Shown here in pieces: positions 19,798-28,675 of a DNA stretch of 64,000 nucleotides. The stretch spans positions 124,001 through 188,000 of the forward strand of contig NZ_JAGGJF010000003.1 in the NCBI RefSeq assembly GCF_030466405.1, read 5' to 3'. The stretch comes from Pseudidiomarina terrestris. GTDB taxonomy: Bacteria; Pseudomonadota; Gammaproteobacteria; Enterobacterales; Alteromonadaceae. The translations under genes were made by a program, and so were the position numbers. Under the pieces are notes generated by a model. The model searched no databases, was not told the origin of the DNA, and worked only from the letters and a program-made list of their open reading frames with translations. The first letter of the stretch is position 1; each line of letters begins with the position of its first letter.

Positions 19798-21252
19798 TTA
19801 TCTGGCGGCGCGCACCGGATTGGGTTCAGGTGGCAGATTAAGATGCAGATAACCCCGCCGAATCATTTCCTCGGTATAGATGTCGCGAATGGCACCCGAG
19901 GTGACCAGTTCGCGAAATTGCGCATCAAACCAGTCACGCAAACGAAAGCCGCGCGGCGTCTTCTGAAATGCCACGTGTACGGGCAGCGCGTCGCGTAATT
20001 TTACCATGCTATAGGGAGAATTGGTCCAGTCCGGCACATTCTCGAGGTAACCTACCACTGCCCCCATACGGCCCATATCCAGCATGGCGAAGCAATCCAG
20101 GTGGCTGTCAGCAGAGTAGTAGCTTAAATCCGGCGACAGCATTTGCTCATATTCGTAGCCGGCGACATGACACACGGGGCGCTGCAACGTACCCGCCTCG
20201 ACCGCTTGCATGTCTTCGGCAGTGGCGGTGAACACGTACAGCGGGTTGTCAAAATCCAGATGATTGCGCGAGACAATGGTATTTTCAGGTGTCTGCTGAC
20301 CTAAGGCCCCGACCAGTGCATCGAACTTGTTGTCGTCCAGCCCACGGTAGGCACGACTAAAGGTATTGGCATGCAGGTCAAGCTCGGAGGCCACGGGGGC
20401 GAAAACCTGCTCCATCACCTGCCAGTAGGCGCCTGAACCATCGGCTTCGGTGTATTCTGGCCACAGACCTGCGGACAAACGCACAGGACCGAGCTCCGGG
20501 CTTTCGTCAAAGCCGAGAGTGGTGCGAATTTGCGCGTTATTTTCCTGTAGGATCTCCAGTATCCGGCCGCTGTCGAGCATGTCCTCTAGAATCGCCTCCA
20601 GTTGCGGCACCAAAAAGGCGTACTGCTGATGCAGGAAGTGATAGCCAGTATTGCGCTTATAGGGCACGAAGATGGTGTAGTCGTTGATGGAAGCGAGCTG
20701 TTCGGCTTCAAAGTCATTCAGCAAAATGGCATCGACGCGGTCGTTGTCATACAGCAGTTCAAGCTGGGCGATATCCACCGCCTGAATGCTGGGCATGTCG
20801 ATGGCGCGGTCTTGCAGAACCTCTTCTACGGACTGCGTGCCCGCGATGTACGCGAAACTATCGATGTTATTAAAGCCACACAGACCGCACTCGCGACGAT
20901 CGGCGACCATCACCACTTCGGAATCAAACAGTGGAAAGTCGACCCGGACCAGGTTGGTGTACTCATCATGCAAGCGTGGGATCCGACCCAGTTCGCCGGC
21001 AATACGGCCCTTGTTGGCCTCGGTTAAGCTACGATTGCGCGGCATCGCCTCAAAGCGCAGCTTAATGCCCAGGCGAGCGTAGGCTTCAGTGAATAGCTGC
21101 ACCACAAAATTTGCCGTTGGCGAGGGATCCGCAGCACGGAAGATAAGCTCATCAGGCATCTTGTGTGGGTCATCTTGCGCCGTGAGCTGGGGGCTGTAGA
21201 ACGCGCAGGTGGCGGCCAGAAAAATAACGATGGCAAAGCGAGAATAGTGCAA
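19798..21252 (-). CDS. Exported tandem solute-binding (PBP2-like) protein
   Basis: A 484-residue secreted protein with a signal peptide (about 1-25) and two successive periplasmic-binding-protein type 2 folds (about 35-245 and 255-470), as in SBP_bac_3-like proteins. The first half has the [24 protein letters not shown] opening typical of amino-acid-binding relatives; the second half repeats the layout. There is no ABC permease or ATPase next to it, so uptake cannot be claimed; it could be a sensor-like orphan. Start TTG 21,252 is the only one that keeps the signal peptide. Divergent from the cyanophycinase-like gene. Confidence 0.75.
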   Translation of the reverse strand: MHYSRFAIVIFLAATCAFYSPQLTAQDDPHKMPDELIFRAADPSPTANFVVQLFTEAYARLGIKLRFEAMPRNRSLTEANKGRIAGELGRIPRLHDEYTNLVRVDFPLFDSEVVMVADRRECGLCGFNNIDSFAYIAGTQSVEEVLQDRAIDMPSIQAVDIAQLELLYDNDRVDAILLNDFEAEQLASINDYTIFVPYKRNTGYHFLHQQYAFLVPQLEAILEDMLDSGRILEILQENNAQIRTTLGFDESPELGPVRLSAGLWPEYTEADGSGAYWQVMEQVFAPVASELDLHANTFSRAYRGLDDNKFDALVGALGQQTPENTIVSRNHLDFDNPLYVFTATAEDMQAVEAGTLQRPVCHVAGYEYEQMLSPDLSYYSADSHLDCFAMLDMGRMGAVVGYLENVPDWTNSPYSMVKLRDALPVHVAFQKTPRGFRLRDWFDAQFRELVTSGAIRDIYTEEMIRRGYLHLNLPPEPNPVRAAR

Positions 21253-21399
21253 CTTTACGGCCTCTACAGGGGTCTATTAAGTACGATCGTACGTGCAACG
21301 ATGCAGAGCACGGCATATGACAAAGAGTATAGCAGCTCGGTTGCTGATGAAAAGGTGTTACAATGCCGCGCACAACGCAAGTCAGTTAGGAGTAAGTAC

Positions 21400-23085
21400 A
21401 TGCGGACATCTATTTTAACCACTTGTCTGGCGCTGGTTGCCGGGGTAAGTGCCAGTCTTTCTTCGGGCGCAACAAGTGCTCAGGAACAAAGCGACAGTGA
21501 TTTTTTCCCGTTCATCGCCATCGGTGAGCCGCTCGAGGTGTGCTCGAGCATGGCATGGCAGCGTTGTAACGAGACTGATTGGATCGATACCGACGCCATG
21601 CGTTCGGATCGCTATGTCAATCTGAGCTCGGCCTACGTCGAGCGCTTACTGGATGATAAAAACTGGACGCCGATGCGTCGGGATGTGCGCGATGACTTGC
21701 GCGAAGCCCTGGATCTGCTGCATCAGCGCATGAAGCAGGACGTGATCTCTGAACGCGTGTTTCTGGAAGAGTTTACCCGCCGGGCCACACGCTACATGTA
21801 CGATCAGCTGTCCGAGCGCGAATGGAACATGATCATTGATTATCTCGAAATGCGCGTGCCAGATGATGTCAGCTATGGCGTGAATCTGGCGGCCACCAAG
21901 GACGGCGTGCAGCCGGAGTTGCTGCGTCACGTCGTGTCGCAAGCACGCAAAGTGAGCGCTGGCGAGACGCCCCATGTACTGGTACTTACCGCAGGCCAGC
22001 GCGACAGTCTGGATAAGGTCAATTATTACCTGCAGAGCTTTGCCGCAGCCGGTGCGGATGCCTCATGGCTGCCACTGGATGCTGCCGTATTAGCGGCACG
22101 TGGCGCAGACGCTTGTGAAGAGTTAGATGATTACCGGGAAACGGTGATGGATAGTTACCGCCGGGATATCGTGCATGCCGACCTGCATCTGCGTCAGCTG
22201 GCTTTCTGTGAGGCCGATGACGCCGTAGACGCGGTGCGTAGTGCCGACGCTATCTATATTGCCGACGGCTCGCCGGATCTGTTGCGGCCGTTGTTTGTCA
22301 CGCAACTGAATGAGCCGAACAGCTTCGCCATTGGCATCGCAGAACGTGTTGCCGAAGAGCAGCTGGTGGTCGCCGCGGCCGGTGCAGCGGTGAACGTGAT
22401 GACCAGTAAAGCCATGATTTCAGCAGGCACCAGCCGTGAAGCCTTAAAAGATGGCGCCCACTCGGCGCGGATGCCGGGCTACGGTTGTGGTAAAGACGAT
22501 ACCTGTCCGCGCGGCTTAAATGAAAACAGCACCACTTATCATCCACTCGGTGGCGCCGGCCTATTCCGCTGGGCGACACTGGATAACCAGGTGGGTGAGG
22601 AAGGTCGCCATGGACGTTTGTTGCGCGTGGCCGCGACGAATCGAGTGCCGATGGCCGTGGGAATTGACGCGTCGACGGCGCTGTTGGTGAACCTGAAATC
22701 AGGCGACTTTAAAGTGGTCGGTGAGCGTGGTGTGTTTTTTGCCCTGGGTGCGCAGCAGAATGAACGCGCGGTCGCGGCCAGCTTTCATTATCTGATGGCA
22801 GGCGCAACGGGTACCCTGAGTGGCAACGAGCTGACCAACGTCGAGCTGGCCGATAGCGCCAAAGTAGTGCAAGAAGACCCAACCACCAACTTCCTCGATG
22901 GCCGCGGCATGTACGATGCCTTGCGCTTATTGTGTAACGAGCGTGAGAGCATTGAAGTGAAGCAGGAGCAGTTCGTGCTGACCTTACTCGGTGGCGAGAG
23001 TGTGACCACGCAAAAAGCCGGTGCTGAGTGTCAGGTCATGAACGCGCGCATTGGCATGCAATACGCGCCGTCCAAATCGTTCTAA
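21400..23085 (+). CDS. Exported cyanophycinase-like (S51 fold) protein, nucleophile apparently lost
   Basis: A 561-residue protein with a signal peptide (about 1-30). An N-terminal helical region is followed by a cyanophycinase/peptidase-S51-like fold: HVLVLTAGQRDS, AIYIADGSPDLLRPLF and LVVAAAGAAVNVM. Active cyanophycinases have GTSAGA at the last of these; here the two key positions read Ala-Ala (codons near 22,372), so the catalytic Ser is missing. A downstream family block (GRHGRLLRVA, GIDASTALLV) remains. Start ATG 21,400 follows TTAGGAGT and begins the signal peptide. It could be a pseudoenzyme or use another residue. Confidence 0.75.
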   Translation: MRTSILTTCLALVAGVSASLSSGATSAQEQSDSDFFPFIAIGEPLEVCSSMAWQRCNETDWIDTDAMRSDRYVNLSSAYVERLLDDKNWTPMRRDVRDDLREALDLLHQRMKQDVISERVFLEEFTRRATRYMYDQLSEREWNMIIDYLEMRVPDDVSYGVNLAATKDGVQPELLRHVVSQARKVSAGETPHVLVLTAGQRDSLDKVNYYLQSFAAAGADASWLPLDAAVLAARGADACEELDDYRETVMDSYRRDIVHADLHLRQLAFCEADDAVDAVRSADAIYIADGSPDLLRPLFVTQLNEPNSFAIGIAERVAEEQLVVAAAGAAVNVMTSKAMISAGTSREALKDGAHSARMPGYGCGKDDTCPRGLNENSTTYHPLGGAGLFRWATLDNQVGEEGRHGRLLRVAATNRVPMAVGIDASTALLVNLKSGDFKVVGERGVFFALGAQQNERAVAASFHYLMAGATGTLSGNELTNVELADSAKVVQEDPTTNFLDGRGMYDALRLLCNERESIEVKQEQFVLTLLGGESVTTQKAGAECQVMNARIGMQYAPSKSF

Positions 23086-23094
23086 GATGCGTGC

Positions 23095-23739
23095 TTAACG
23101 TACACCGTATTTAGCGCGATACGCCGTAACAGCCTCGAGATGCTCAGCCAGCTCGGGGCTTTTTTCTAGGTAGCTGATGACATTGTTTAGCTTAACGATA
23201 CTGATCACCTTGGTATTAAAATCCTGCTCAACTTCCTGAATGGCACTGAGTTCGCCCTGGCCTTTTTCCTGGCGATCCAGCGCAATCAACACGCCGGCGA
23301 GTTCGGCATTGTTGGCGCTGACGATGTCCATGGATTCACGGATGGCGGTGCCAGCGGTGATCACATCATCCACCAACATGACTTTGCCGGACAGTGGAGA
23401 GCCCACCAGATTACCGCCTTCGCCGTGGTCTTTCTTTTCTTTACGGTTGAAGCAGTAAGGCACATCTTTCTGGTAGCCATCGTACAGGGCAATGGCCGCC
23501 GCGGTGGCAATGGGAATGCCTTTGTAAGCCGGGCCGAAGAGCACATCATAGTCGACTGTGCTGTCCTGCAACGCGGCAGCATAAAAGCGGCCGAGCTTGG
23601 CGAGGTCTGAGCCATGATTGAACAGGCCCGCATTAAAGAAATAGGGGCTGGTGCGCCCGGATTTCAGGGTAAATTCACCGAATTTCAGCACGCCACGGGA
23701 AATGGCGAACTCAATAAAGTCTTTTTGGTAGTCTTTCAT
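23095..23739 (-). CDS. pyrE: Orotate phosphoribosyltransferase
   Basis: Converts orotate and PRPP to OMP in pyrimidine synthesis. The 214-residue length is typical. It shows FNAGLFN and [11 protein letters not shown] substrate regions, the flexible loop [13 protein letters not shown] and the PRPP-binding motif [13 protein letters not shown]. Last gene of an rph-pyrE unit, as in E. coli. The 38-bp leader holds three near-repeats of an AGAGGCA-like block. Its stop is 9 bp from the stop of the convergent gene at 23,085. Confidence 0.97.
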   Translation of the reverse strand: MKDYQKDFIEFAISRGVLKFGEFTLKSGRTSPYFFNAGLFNHGSDLAKLGRFYAAALQDSTVDYDVLFGPAYKGIPIATAAAIALYDGYQKDVPYCFNRKEKKDHGEGGNLVGSPLSGKVMLVDDVITAGTAIRESMDIVSANNAELAGVLIALDRQEKGQGELSAIQEVEQDFNTKVISIVKLNNVISYLEKSPELAEHLEAVTAYRAKYGVR

Positions 23740-23777
23740 TCGTGCCTCTTATGCCTCTCTTATGCCTCTTATACAAG

Positions 23778-24491
23778 TTATGCCAGCGCTTGCTTTTGCA
23801 GGTCCATAAGTTCGCGGATGGCGTGACGCGCCAGTTCCAGCATTTCATTCATTTCATCGAACGAGAAAGGTTCGCCTTCGGCGGTGCCCTGAACTTCGAT
23901 CAGTTTACCGGCTTCGGTCATGACTACGTTCATGTCGGTTTCAGCTTTGGAGTCTTCCGGGTAGTCCAGATCGGCAACGGGGTGGCCGTTGTACATGCCA
24001 ACGGAAATTGCTGCGACCAGACCTTTCAGCGGGTTGGTTTTCACCATGCCCTGCTTACGCATCCAGTTCAATGCATCGACCAGCGCCACGCAGGCACCGG
24101 TGATAGATGCAGTGCGGGTACCGCCATCGGCCTGCAACACATCACAGTCGATGGTAATGCTGTTCTCACCCAGTGCCGCAAGATCAACGCAGGAGCGCAG
24201 TGAGCGACCGATGAGACGCTGGATCTCGACCGTACGACCGCCTTGTTTGCCGCGTGCGGCCTCGCGATCCATTCGCGTGTGCGTGGAGCGTGGCAGCATG
24301 CCGTACTCTGCAGTGACCCAGCCCTGGCCTTTGCCCTTAAGGAACCGTGGCACACCTTTCACCACGCTGGCGGTGCACAACACCTTAGTGTCACCGAATT
24401 CAATCAGCACTGAACCTTCGGCGTGACAGGTGTAGTTGCGGGTAATGGTCACCGGACGAATTTGCTGGGCAGTACGACCACTTGGACGCAT
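23778..24491 (-). CDS. rph: Ribonuclease PH
   Basis: Phosphorolytic 3'-5' exoribonuclease that trims tRNA 3' ends. 237 residues, full length, with [16 protein letters not shown] at the start, [17 protein letters not shown], the RNA-contact block [16 protein letters not shown], and the phosphate-site region [17 protein letters not shown]. Unlike E. coli K-12, it is not frameshifted. Transcribed together with pyrE. Confidence 0.97.
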   Translation of the reverse strand: MRPSGRTAQQIRPVTITRNYTCHAEGSVLIEFGDTKVLCTASVVKGVPRFLKGKGQGWVTAEYGMLPRSTHTRMDREAARGKQGGRTVEIQRLIGRSLRSCVDLAALGENSITIDCDVLQADGGTRTASITGACVALVDALNWMRKQGMVKTNPLKGLVAAISVGMYNGHPVADLDYPEDSKAETDMNVVMTEAGKLIEVQGTAEGEPFSFDEMNEMLELARHAIRELMDLQKQALA

Positions 24492-24545
24492 AGGCTGGCT
24501 CCTTTAACTGGGAATAAGCTGTAAGTAATTTGGGCGGCGATTATA

Positions 24546-24893
24546 TCAGATGTGGATTTGAAATTCTGTTGCTACTGCTATTGGCCTTACAGACTTCTCA
24601 TGCTTTTCCATTTTCACTAAGCCGTAATGTGACATGGTTTTCAACGAGCGCGAGAGATTGCTGGGTGCGCGGCCTGAGAGTGTAGCTAGTTCTTTCAATG
24701 ACTGAGGTTCTTTATCAGCGATCATTTTAAGCAATTCGCGATTTTGATCAGACAAAACCTCGGCAAGCGATCGAATTGAGGGAAACCACACTCGCGGTTC
24801 ATCTTCGGTTGGCTTAACTTCGCCCTTTGCAATAGCAATGAGACGTGCACGAATTTCAAGCTGTGGTTTAACACCAATATGTAGGATTGACAT
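24546..24893 (-). CDS. HVO_A0114-type winged-helix regulator (probable orphan antitoxin)
   Basis: A 115-residue DNA-binding protein with the family pattern RVWFPSIRSLAEVLSDQNRELLKMI, SLKELATLSGRAPSNLSRSLKTM (winged HTH) and YGLVKMEK. Homologues act as antitoxins paired with an upstream TumE-type (DUF6516) toxin. Here no toxin gene remains; only a 22-codon frame overlaps its start (TAATG), a spacing that suggests former coupling. It lies between rph and yicC, just outside the genomic island. Confidence 0.75.
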   Translation of the reverse strand: MSILHIGVKPQLEIRARLIAIAKGEVKPTEDEPRVWFPSIRSLAEVLSDQNRELLKMIADKEPQSLKELATLSGRAPSNLSRSLKTMSHYGLVKMEKHEKSVRPIAVATEFQIHI

Positions 24894-24961
24894 TAATGCA
24901 TCTCCTTTATGAACGCGTCAGCCAAATCCAACAACGTATCTAGAGTATAATCCACATCCAT
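24893..24961 (-). CDS. 22-codon ORF coupled to the orphan antitoxin gene; possible partner-gene remnant
   Basis: Starts at ATG 24,961, with an AGGTG-like ribosome site, and its TAA shares one base with the next ATG. The peptide is acidic (MDVDYTLDTLLDLADAFIKE...). The frame is closed by a stop about 11 codons upstream. It may be the 3' remnant of a toxin or a very small regulatory peptide. I do not recognise it; real expression is unproven. Confidence 0.3.
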   Translation of the reverse strand: MDVDYTLDTLLDLADAFIKEMH

Positions 24962-25132
24962 GCGAATATCACCTGATGATAATTATTTATAACTGATCCA
25001 TTCAATCACTTTTGCAGAGAAACACCGAACGTCAAACTTTATAGGTCTTTTGCTAATGTTGTTGCGAGCTAAATTTTGCCTTGCGCCAAACAATGCTAAA
25101 CTAGCGTCAATTCAAGTTAAGAGAGCATTATT

Positions 25133-25996
25133 ATGATCCAAAGCATGACCGGATACGCGCGCCACGAACTGAAAGCCGAATGGGGAACAGCGACGTGGGA
25201 ACTGCGATCAGTGAATCAACGTTTTTTAGAAACCTACTTCCGTTTGCCTGAGCAGTTCCGTTCGATGGAGAACATGCTACGTGAGAAGCTGCGCAAGCAA
25301 TTGCAGCGCGGCAAAGTCGAGTGCAACCTGCGCCTCAATATCGAACAGAAAGTCGAGGGCGGCTTGCAGCTGAACGAAGAGCTGGCGAAAAGCGTGATCT
25401 CCAGTGCCAACTGGGTGTCCAACCAAAGCTCATCGTCTTACCTGAACCCGCTCGACGTGCTGCGCTGGCCAGGTGTGGTTGCGCAAAGCGAGGACGACGT
25501 GGATGCGATTCAGGCGGACGTCATGGCCGCCTTTGATACAGCCGTTGCTGAATTTATCGATAATCGCGCCAGCGAAGGTAAAGCGCTGGAGCGTCTTATT
25601 GAAGAGCGTCTGGAAGGTGTCTCTGAACAATCTGCTTTCGTGCGTAAGCGTATGCCAGAAGTGCTCGAGTGGCAACGTGAGCGCTTACTCACTCGTTTAG
25701 AAGATGCCAAGGTTGAACTTGACCCGCAGCGTCTGGAAAGCGAAATGGTGATGCTGGCGCAAAAAACCGATGTCGCTGAAGAGCTCGACCGTCTCGACAC
25801 CCACGTCGTCGAAACTCGCAAAATCCTGCGCAAAGGCGGAGCCTGCGGCCGTCGCCTCGACTTCATGATGCAAGAGTTCAACCGCGAAGCCAACACCCTT
25901 GGCTCCAAGTCCATCAACACCGACATCACCACCGCCGCCGTCGAACTGAAAGTGCTGATTGAGCAGATGCGGGAGCAGATACAGAACATCGAGTGA
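25133..25996 (+). CDS. yicC: YicC/YloC-family endoribonuclease
   Basis: A 287-residue conserved protein of a family shown to be an endoribonuclease acting on RNA hairpins and sRNAs. It has MTGYARHE, WELRSVNQRFLE, the central RGKVECNLRLNIEQ, and the C-terminal GACGRRLDFMMQEFNREANTLGSKS. The 3' end is the known integration site of some mobilisable genomic islands of Vibrionaceae and relatives. Here the next 16.6 kb are foreign-looking and end in a copy of the yicC 3' end. Confidence 0.95.
   Translation: MIQSMTGYARHELKAEWGTATWELRSVNQRFLETYFRLPEQFRSMENMLREKLRKQLQRGKVECNLRLNIEQKVEGGLQLNEELAKSVISSANWVSNQSSSSYLNPLDVLRWPGVVAQSEDDVDAIQADVMAAFDTAVAEFIDNRASEGKALERLIEERLEGVSEQSAFVRKRMPEVLEWQRERLLTRLEDAKVELDPQRLESEMVMLAQKTDVAEELDRLDTHVVETRKILRKGGACGRRLDFMMQEFNREANTLGSKSINTDITTAAVELKVLIEQMREQIQNIE
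25976..25996 (+). repeat. attL (3' end of yicC)
   Basis: The last 21 bases of yicC including the stop. Shares CAGAT plus the 11-bp core CAGAACATCGA (one base between) with the copy at 42,604; 18 of 21 positions agree. The reading frame of yicC is intact, as expected for an att site at a gene end. Confidence 0.75.
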
Positions 25997-26101
25997 TGTA
26001 CTGACCGGCGGGGTGACCTTATAAATCAGTAGGATACCAGGGAACAGTTGACTTAAAATACCCCAAGTTCACTAGCGTAAACAGTCCAGTTGGATACAAT
26101 T

Positions 26102-27250
26102 ATGTATTCAACTGGAGTTCTCACTTCATGTTTCTACGTTCGCCACTTGCCACAGATTGCTGGTAAGAATGTCGGAAAAGCGTGGTTAATGTGGCCCGGT
26201 AAATCATTCAAGCCCGATGGCATTGGCTTTTACCCCAAGCCCGAGAAGTGCCTTGCGAGCGTATTTAATACCTATACCGCCTCGCATGTGGTGCCGTTAC
26301 CGGGTAGCTGCGAGCCGTACCTGAATCATTTGAAACACGTGATATGTGCAGGCGATGAACGAGCCTACCACTATCTCATTCAGTTTATGGCGCACCTTCT
26401 GCAAAAGCCGGACGAGAAACCAACTACAGCGATTTTATTACGCTCGGTAGAGGGAACGGGGAAAGGAACTATGGTGAAGCCTTTGTTGGCGATGGTAGGC
26501 GCTCAGGGAGCACATATAAACGGGCATCATCACATCACCGGCCAATTCAATAGCGTAATAGCCAACAAGCTGCTGATATTTGCTGACGAAGTAGACCTTT
26601 CATCGAGCCAAGTAGCTGACAAGCTCAAGGCGCTCATTAGCGAACCCATTGTGCAATTGGAACGCAAAGGACTCGAACCGATAGCGATACCCAACTATGC
26701 CCGGTTGATATTTGCCAGTAACCGCGATTTCGTGCTGAAAGCTGGCTTAAAAGAACGGCGTTACTTGGTGTTGGAGCCTTCGGCTGAATACGCACAAGAC
26801 CAGCGCTATTTCAGTAAGCTGCACCAGTGGTTAGAAAATGGCGGAACGTCGTTTCTGATGGATTACTTGTTAAAGCTCGATATTAGCGCGTTCAACCCAT
26901 ACAAAGCACCGACCACATCCGCACTAATGGAGCAAAAGCTGCAAGCCATGCCGTTGATATACCAGTATGCGTATCAGAACCTAAGCAGTGAGGCACCCTT
27001 TGCAGGCCGAGCACGAATCTTGTCGACCGATGCCATCAATGACTTTATGCACTGGTGTGAGAACCACAATCATGATGTGAGTTATGGCAGTGCCAGCAGC
27101 TCGGTGGGCAAGCTGTTCAAAGAGATCGCAGACCAAGTTCATGGCCGGTCAGATCGAGGTGGCCGGTATTTTGAACTCGGTAGTGTTGATGGTATGCGCG
27201 AGCGATTTGCAGGACTTATCGGAGCTGAACCACATGACCTCTTCGACTAG
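26102..27250 (+). CDS. Truncated DUF5906-type primase-helicase of a phage/satellite
   Basis: Matches the C-terminal helicase part of large phage or satellite primase-helicases. It has a LNHLKHVICAGDERAYHYLI block, Walker A (SVEGTGKGT), Walker B (LLIFADEVD), a sensor-like NYARLIFASN and ERRYLVLEPS. Full family members carry a long N-terminal primase part that is missing here: an in-frame stop lies at 26,078-26,080 and homology begins about residue 25. No good ribosome site is seen. It is likely a non-functional relic of the element that entered at yicC. Confidence 0.75.
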   Translation: MYSTGVLTSCFYVRHLPQIAGKNVGKAWLMWPGKSFKPDGIGFYPKPEKCLASVFNTYTASHVVPLPGSCEPYLNHLKHVICAGDERAYHYLIQFMAHLLQKPDEKPTTAILLRSVEGTGKGTMVKPLLAMVGAQGAHINGHHHITGQFNSVIANKLLIFADEVDLSSSQVADKLKALISEPIVQLERKGLEPIAIPNYARLIFASNRDFVLKAGLKERRYLVLEPSAEYAQDQRYFSKLHQWLENGGTSFLMDYLLKLDISAFNPYKAPTTSALMEQKLQAMPLIYQYAYQNLSSEAPFAGRARILSTDAINDFMHWCENHNHDVSYGSASSSVGKLFKEIADQVHGRSDRGGRYFELGSVDGMRERFAGLIGAEPHDLFD

Positions 27251-27408
27251 TTGACTAGTGCGCGTTATTGATAATGATGTAGTTGGAACACCAATACCTG
27301 GAACGCTGCATCGTTTGAGGTAACGCGTTTTTTCTAAACCCTTCAAACGATAGTAATACTCCTAGATCTCGGTGTTCGTGAACGCATACGCAAAGAAGGA
27401 GAACAAAT

Positions 27409-27645
27409 ATGCCGCACATTTTAGAGATGTCAGAAGAGCACATCGAAAATCATTTAAGAATGACAGGTCAAACCCGAGAGGAGCTCGAAGCGAGGTTCAA
27501 ATCCGAGCGTGAAAGAGACATGCGAGAAGGCTTTGATGAATCAGATTGGGTGCAGGACTGTGATCCAAGCCAGCGAGACAAATTCACTATGCCGATTGCA
27601 TTTGAAATCGTCGGTGATGACAACGAACAAGAGAACAAAGAGTAA
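27409..27645 (+). CDS. Small acidic hypothetical protein
   Basis: 78 residues, very rich in Glu and Asp, mostly helical by composition, no membrane segment. A good AAGGAG ribosome site lies seven bases before ATG 27,409. The leader contains an inverted repeat (ATCGTTTGA at 27,310 and TCAAACGAT at 27,343) that may be an operator. Followed after 25 bp by a lipoprotein gene. Family not recognised. Confidence 0.6.
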   Translation: MPHILEMSEEHIENHLRMTGQTREELEARFKSERERDMREGFDESDWVQDCDPSQRDKFTMPIAFEIVGDDNEQENKE

Positions 27646-27670
27646 AAGAAAGTTAATACGGAGAACGCTC

Positions 27671-28183
27671 ATGAGAAAAACAATGATAACAATGACTCTA
27701 GCCACTCTTCTAACCGCATGTTCAACCACTTCTGGAACAGGACCCGATATATACACAAGTGGATTTGATAACAGCACATTAGTCGAAATTGCCCCTCATG
27801 GTGCGGCTTGCACGACCGCCTGTCTTGGATTGGGAGCACAATGGAACGAGGCGCACGGAGATGAAGCCTTTCTGATTGTGGCCAACTTTATGGACTTGGT
27901 GGCTATTCTGGACGCCCAACTAAACATTGACGGTAAAATTGTAGATCTTGAGTCAGCGGACCTGCTTACTGGTCAAGAAACTAACTCAGGCGTTCGAACA
28001 TCGACAAAAGGGTTTCGCACAAACCTTGAAACGATTGAAGCGATAATCAATGCCAAGCGCGTGTGGTTGCGGATCGAAACACCAACCGGAACGCGAGAAG
28101 ACCGCATTATTGATGCTTCCGGTGATAGTACGGCCTATCATGCTATGAAGCGTTTTATAAGCGCTGTAAAAAGTGCTGATTGA
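27671..28183 (+). CDS. Small exported lipoprotein
   Basis: 170 residues. The N-terminus (MRKTMITMTLATLLTACSTT) is a lipoprotein signal with lipobox LTAC, Cys near residue 17, so the product should be anchored to the outer or inner membrane. The rest is soluble and has no family I recognise; it contains a Cys pair (CTTAC) near residue 50. Start ATG 27,671 is chosen over an earlier TTG because it begins the signal peptide. A hairpin terminator follows. Confidence 0.7.
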   Translation: MRKTMITMTLATLLTACSTTSGTGPDIYTSGFDNSTLVEIAPHGAACTTACLGLGAQWNEAHGDEAFLIVANFMDLVAILDAQLNIDGKIVDLESADLLTGQETNSGVRTSTKGFRTNLETIEAIINAKRVWLRIETPTGTREDRIIDASGDSTAYHAMKRFISAVKSAD

Positions 28184-28221
28184 GGAGTCCCACCTCTACC
28201 ACAAGCACTGGTTTTGATAAG

Positions 28222-28251
28222 AAAGCACTCTTCCGTTGGGGAGGGTGCTTT
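28222..28251 (+). terminator. Rho-independent-like terminator
   Basis: Stem formed by AAAGCACTCTTCC and GGGAGGGTGCTTT around a GTTG loop, 38 bp after the lipoprotein stop. The U run is short (TTTCTC), so strength is uncertain, but it cleanly separates the lipoprotein unit from the defence operon. Confidence 0.6.
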
Positions 28252-28432
28252 CTCACTTAAAACCTACCGTACCCATCTAGTAGCTAATAAAATACGGGAC
28301 TTTGCTCATCTGGTATAGGTGGGCACCGTTCGTTATGAGATTTTACTAAGTATCCTTTGATGCGAAGATCGCTGCTCCTTTGGTTGGTCGTATTCTCTCG
28401 ACTTAATAAGCACTTGTGACACATTAATCAGT

Positions 28433-28452
28433 AATGTAATCTGCAGTACATT
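28433..28452. promoter_or_regulatory. Candidate operator upstream of the RHH/defence operon
   Basis: Inverted arms AATGTA and TACATT flank an ATCTGCAG centre, 25 bp before the RHH start. Short dyads at such a place are typical targets of ribbon-helix-helix autorepressors. Binding by the RHH protein encoded next is an inference. Confidence 0.35.
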
Positions 28453-28477
28453 TGCAAACATTTATCGGGATAGTGTG

Positions 28478-28675
28478 ATGGCTTCCACAAAGACAGCAAC
28501 TCTCACGATTCGGGTCGAGCCGGACATAAAAGAAGCACTTCGTATAGCTGCGCGAGAAGAGCACCGCTCTATTGCGAATATGCTTGAAGTTCTCATACGA
28601 GAGCATTGTGAAAAAAATAGCATTGCCATCGGAAAATCGACGACAAAAGAACAACCTAGGGAGCGTTCGGAATGA
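28478..28675 (+). CDS. Ribbon-helix-helix protein, first gene of the defence operon
   Basis: 65 residues. A CopG/Arc-like RHH fold is suggested by TATLTIRVEPDIKEALRIAA (beta strand then helix) and REEHRSIANMLEVLIREH (second helix). Probably a DNA-binding dimer that represses the operon. Start ATG 28,478 is preferred over GTG 28,475. The stop overlaps the ATPase start (ATGA), so expression is coupled. Confidence 0.75.
   Translation: MASTKTATLTIRVEPDIKEALRIAAREEHRSIANMLEVLIREHCEKNSIAIGKSTTKEQPRERSE

Noticed and set aside
21163-21399. Extension of the cyanophycinase-like frame upstream of 21,400
   Set aside because: It would bury the signal peptide at 21,400 and overlap the divergent solute-binding gene.
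23741-23772. CRISPR-like repeat at the pyrE leader
   Set aside because: Units are only 9-11 bp with no spacers and no cas genes in the window.
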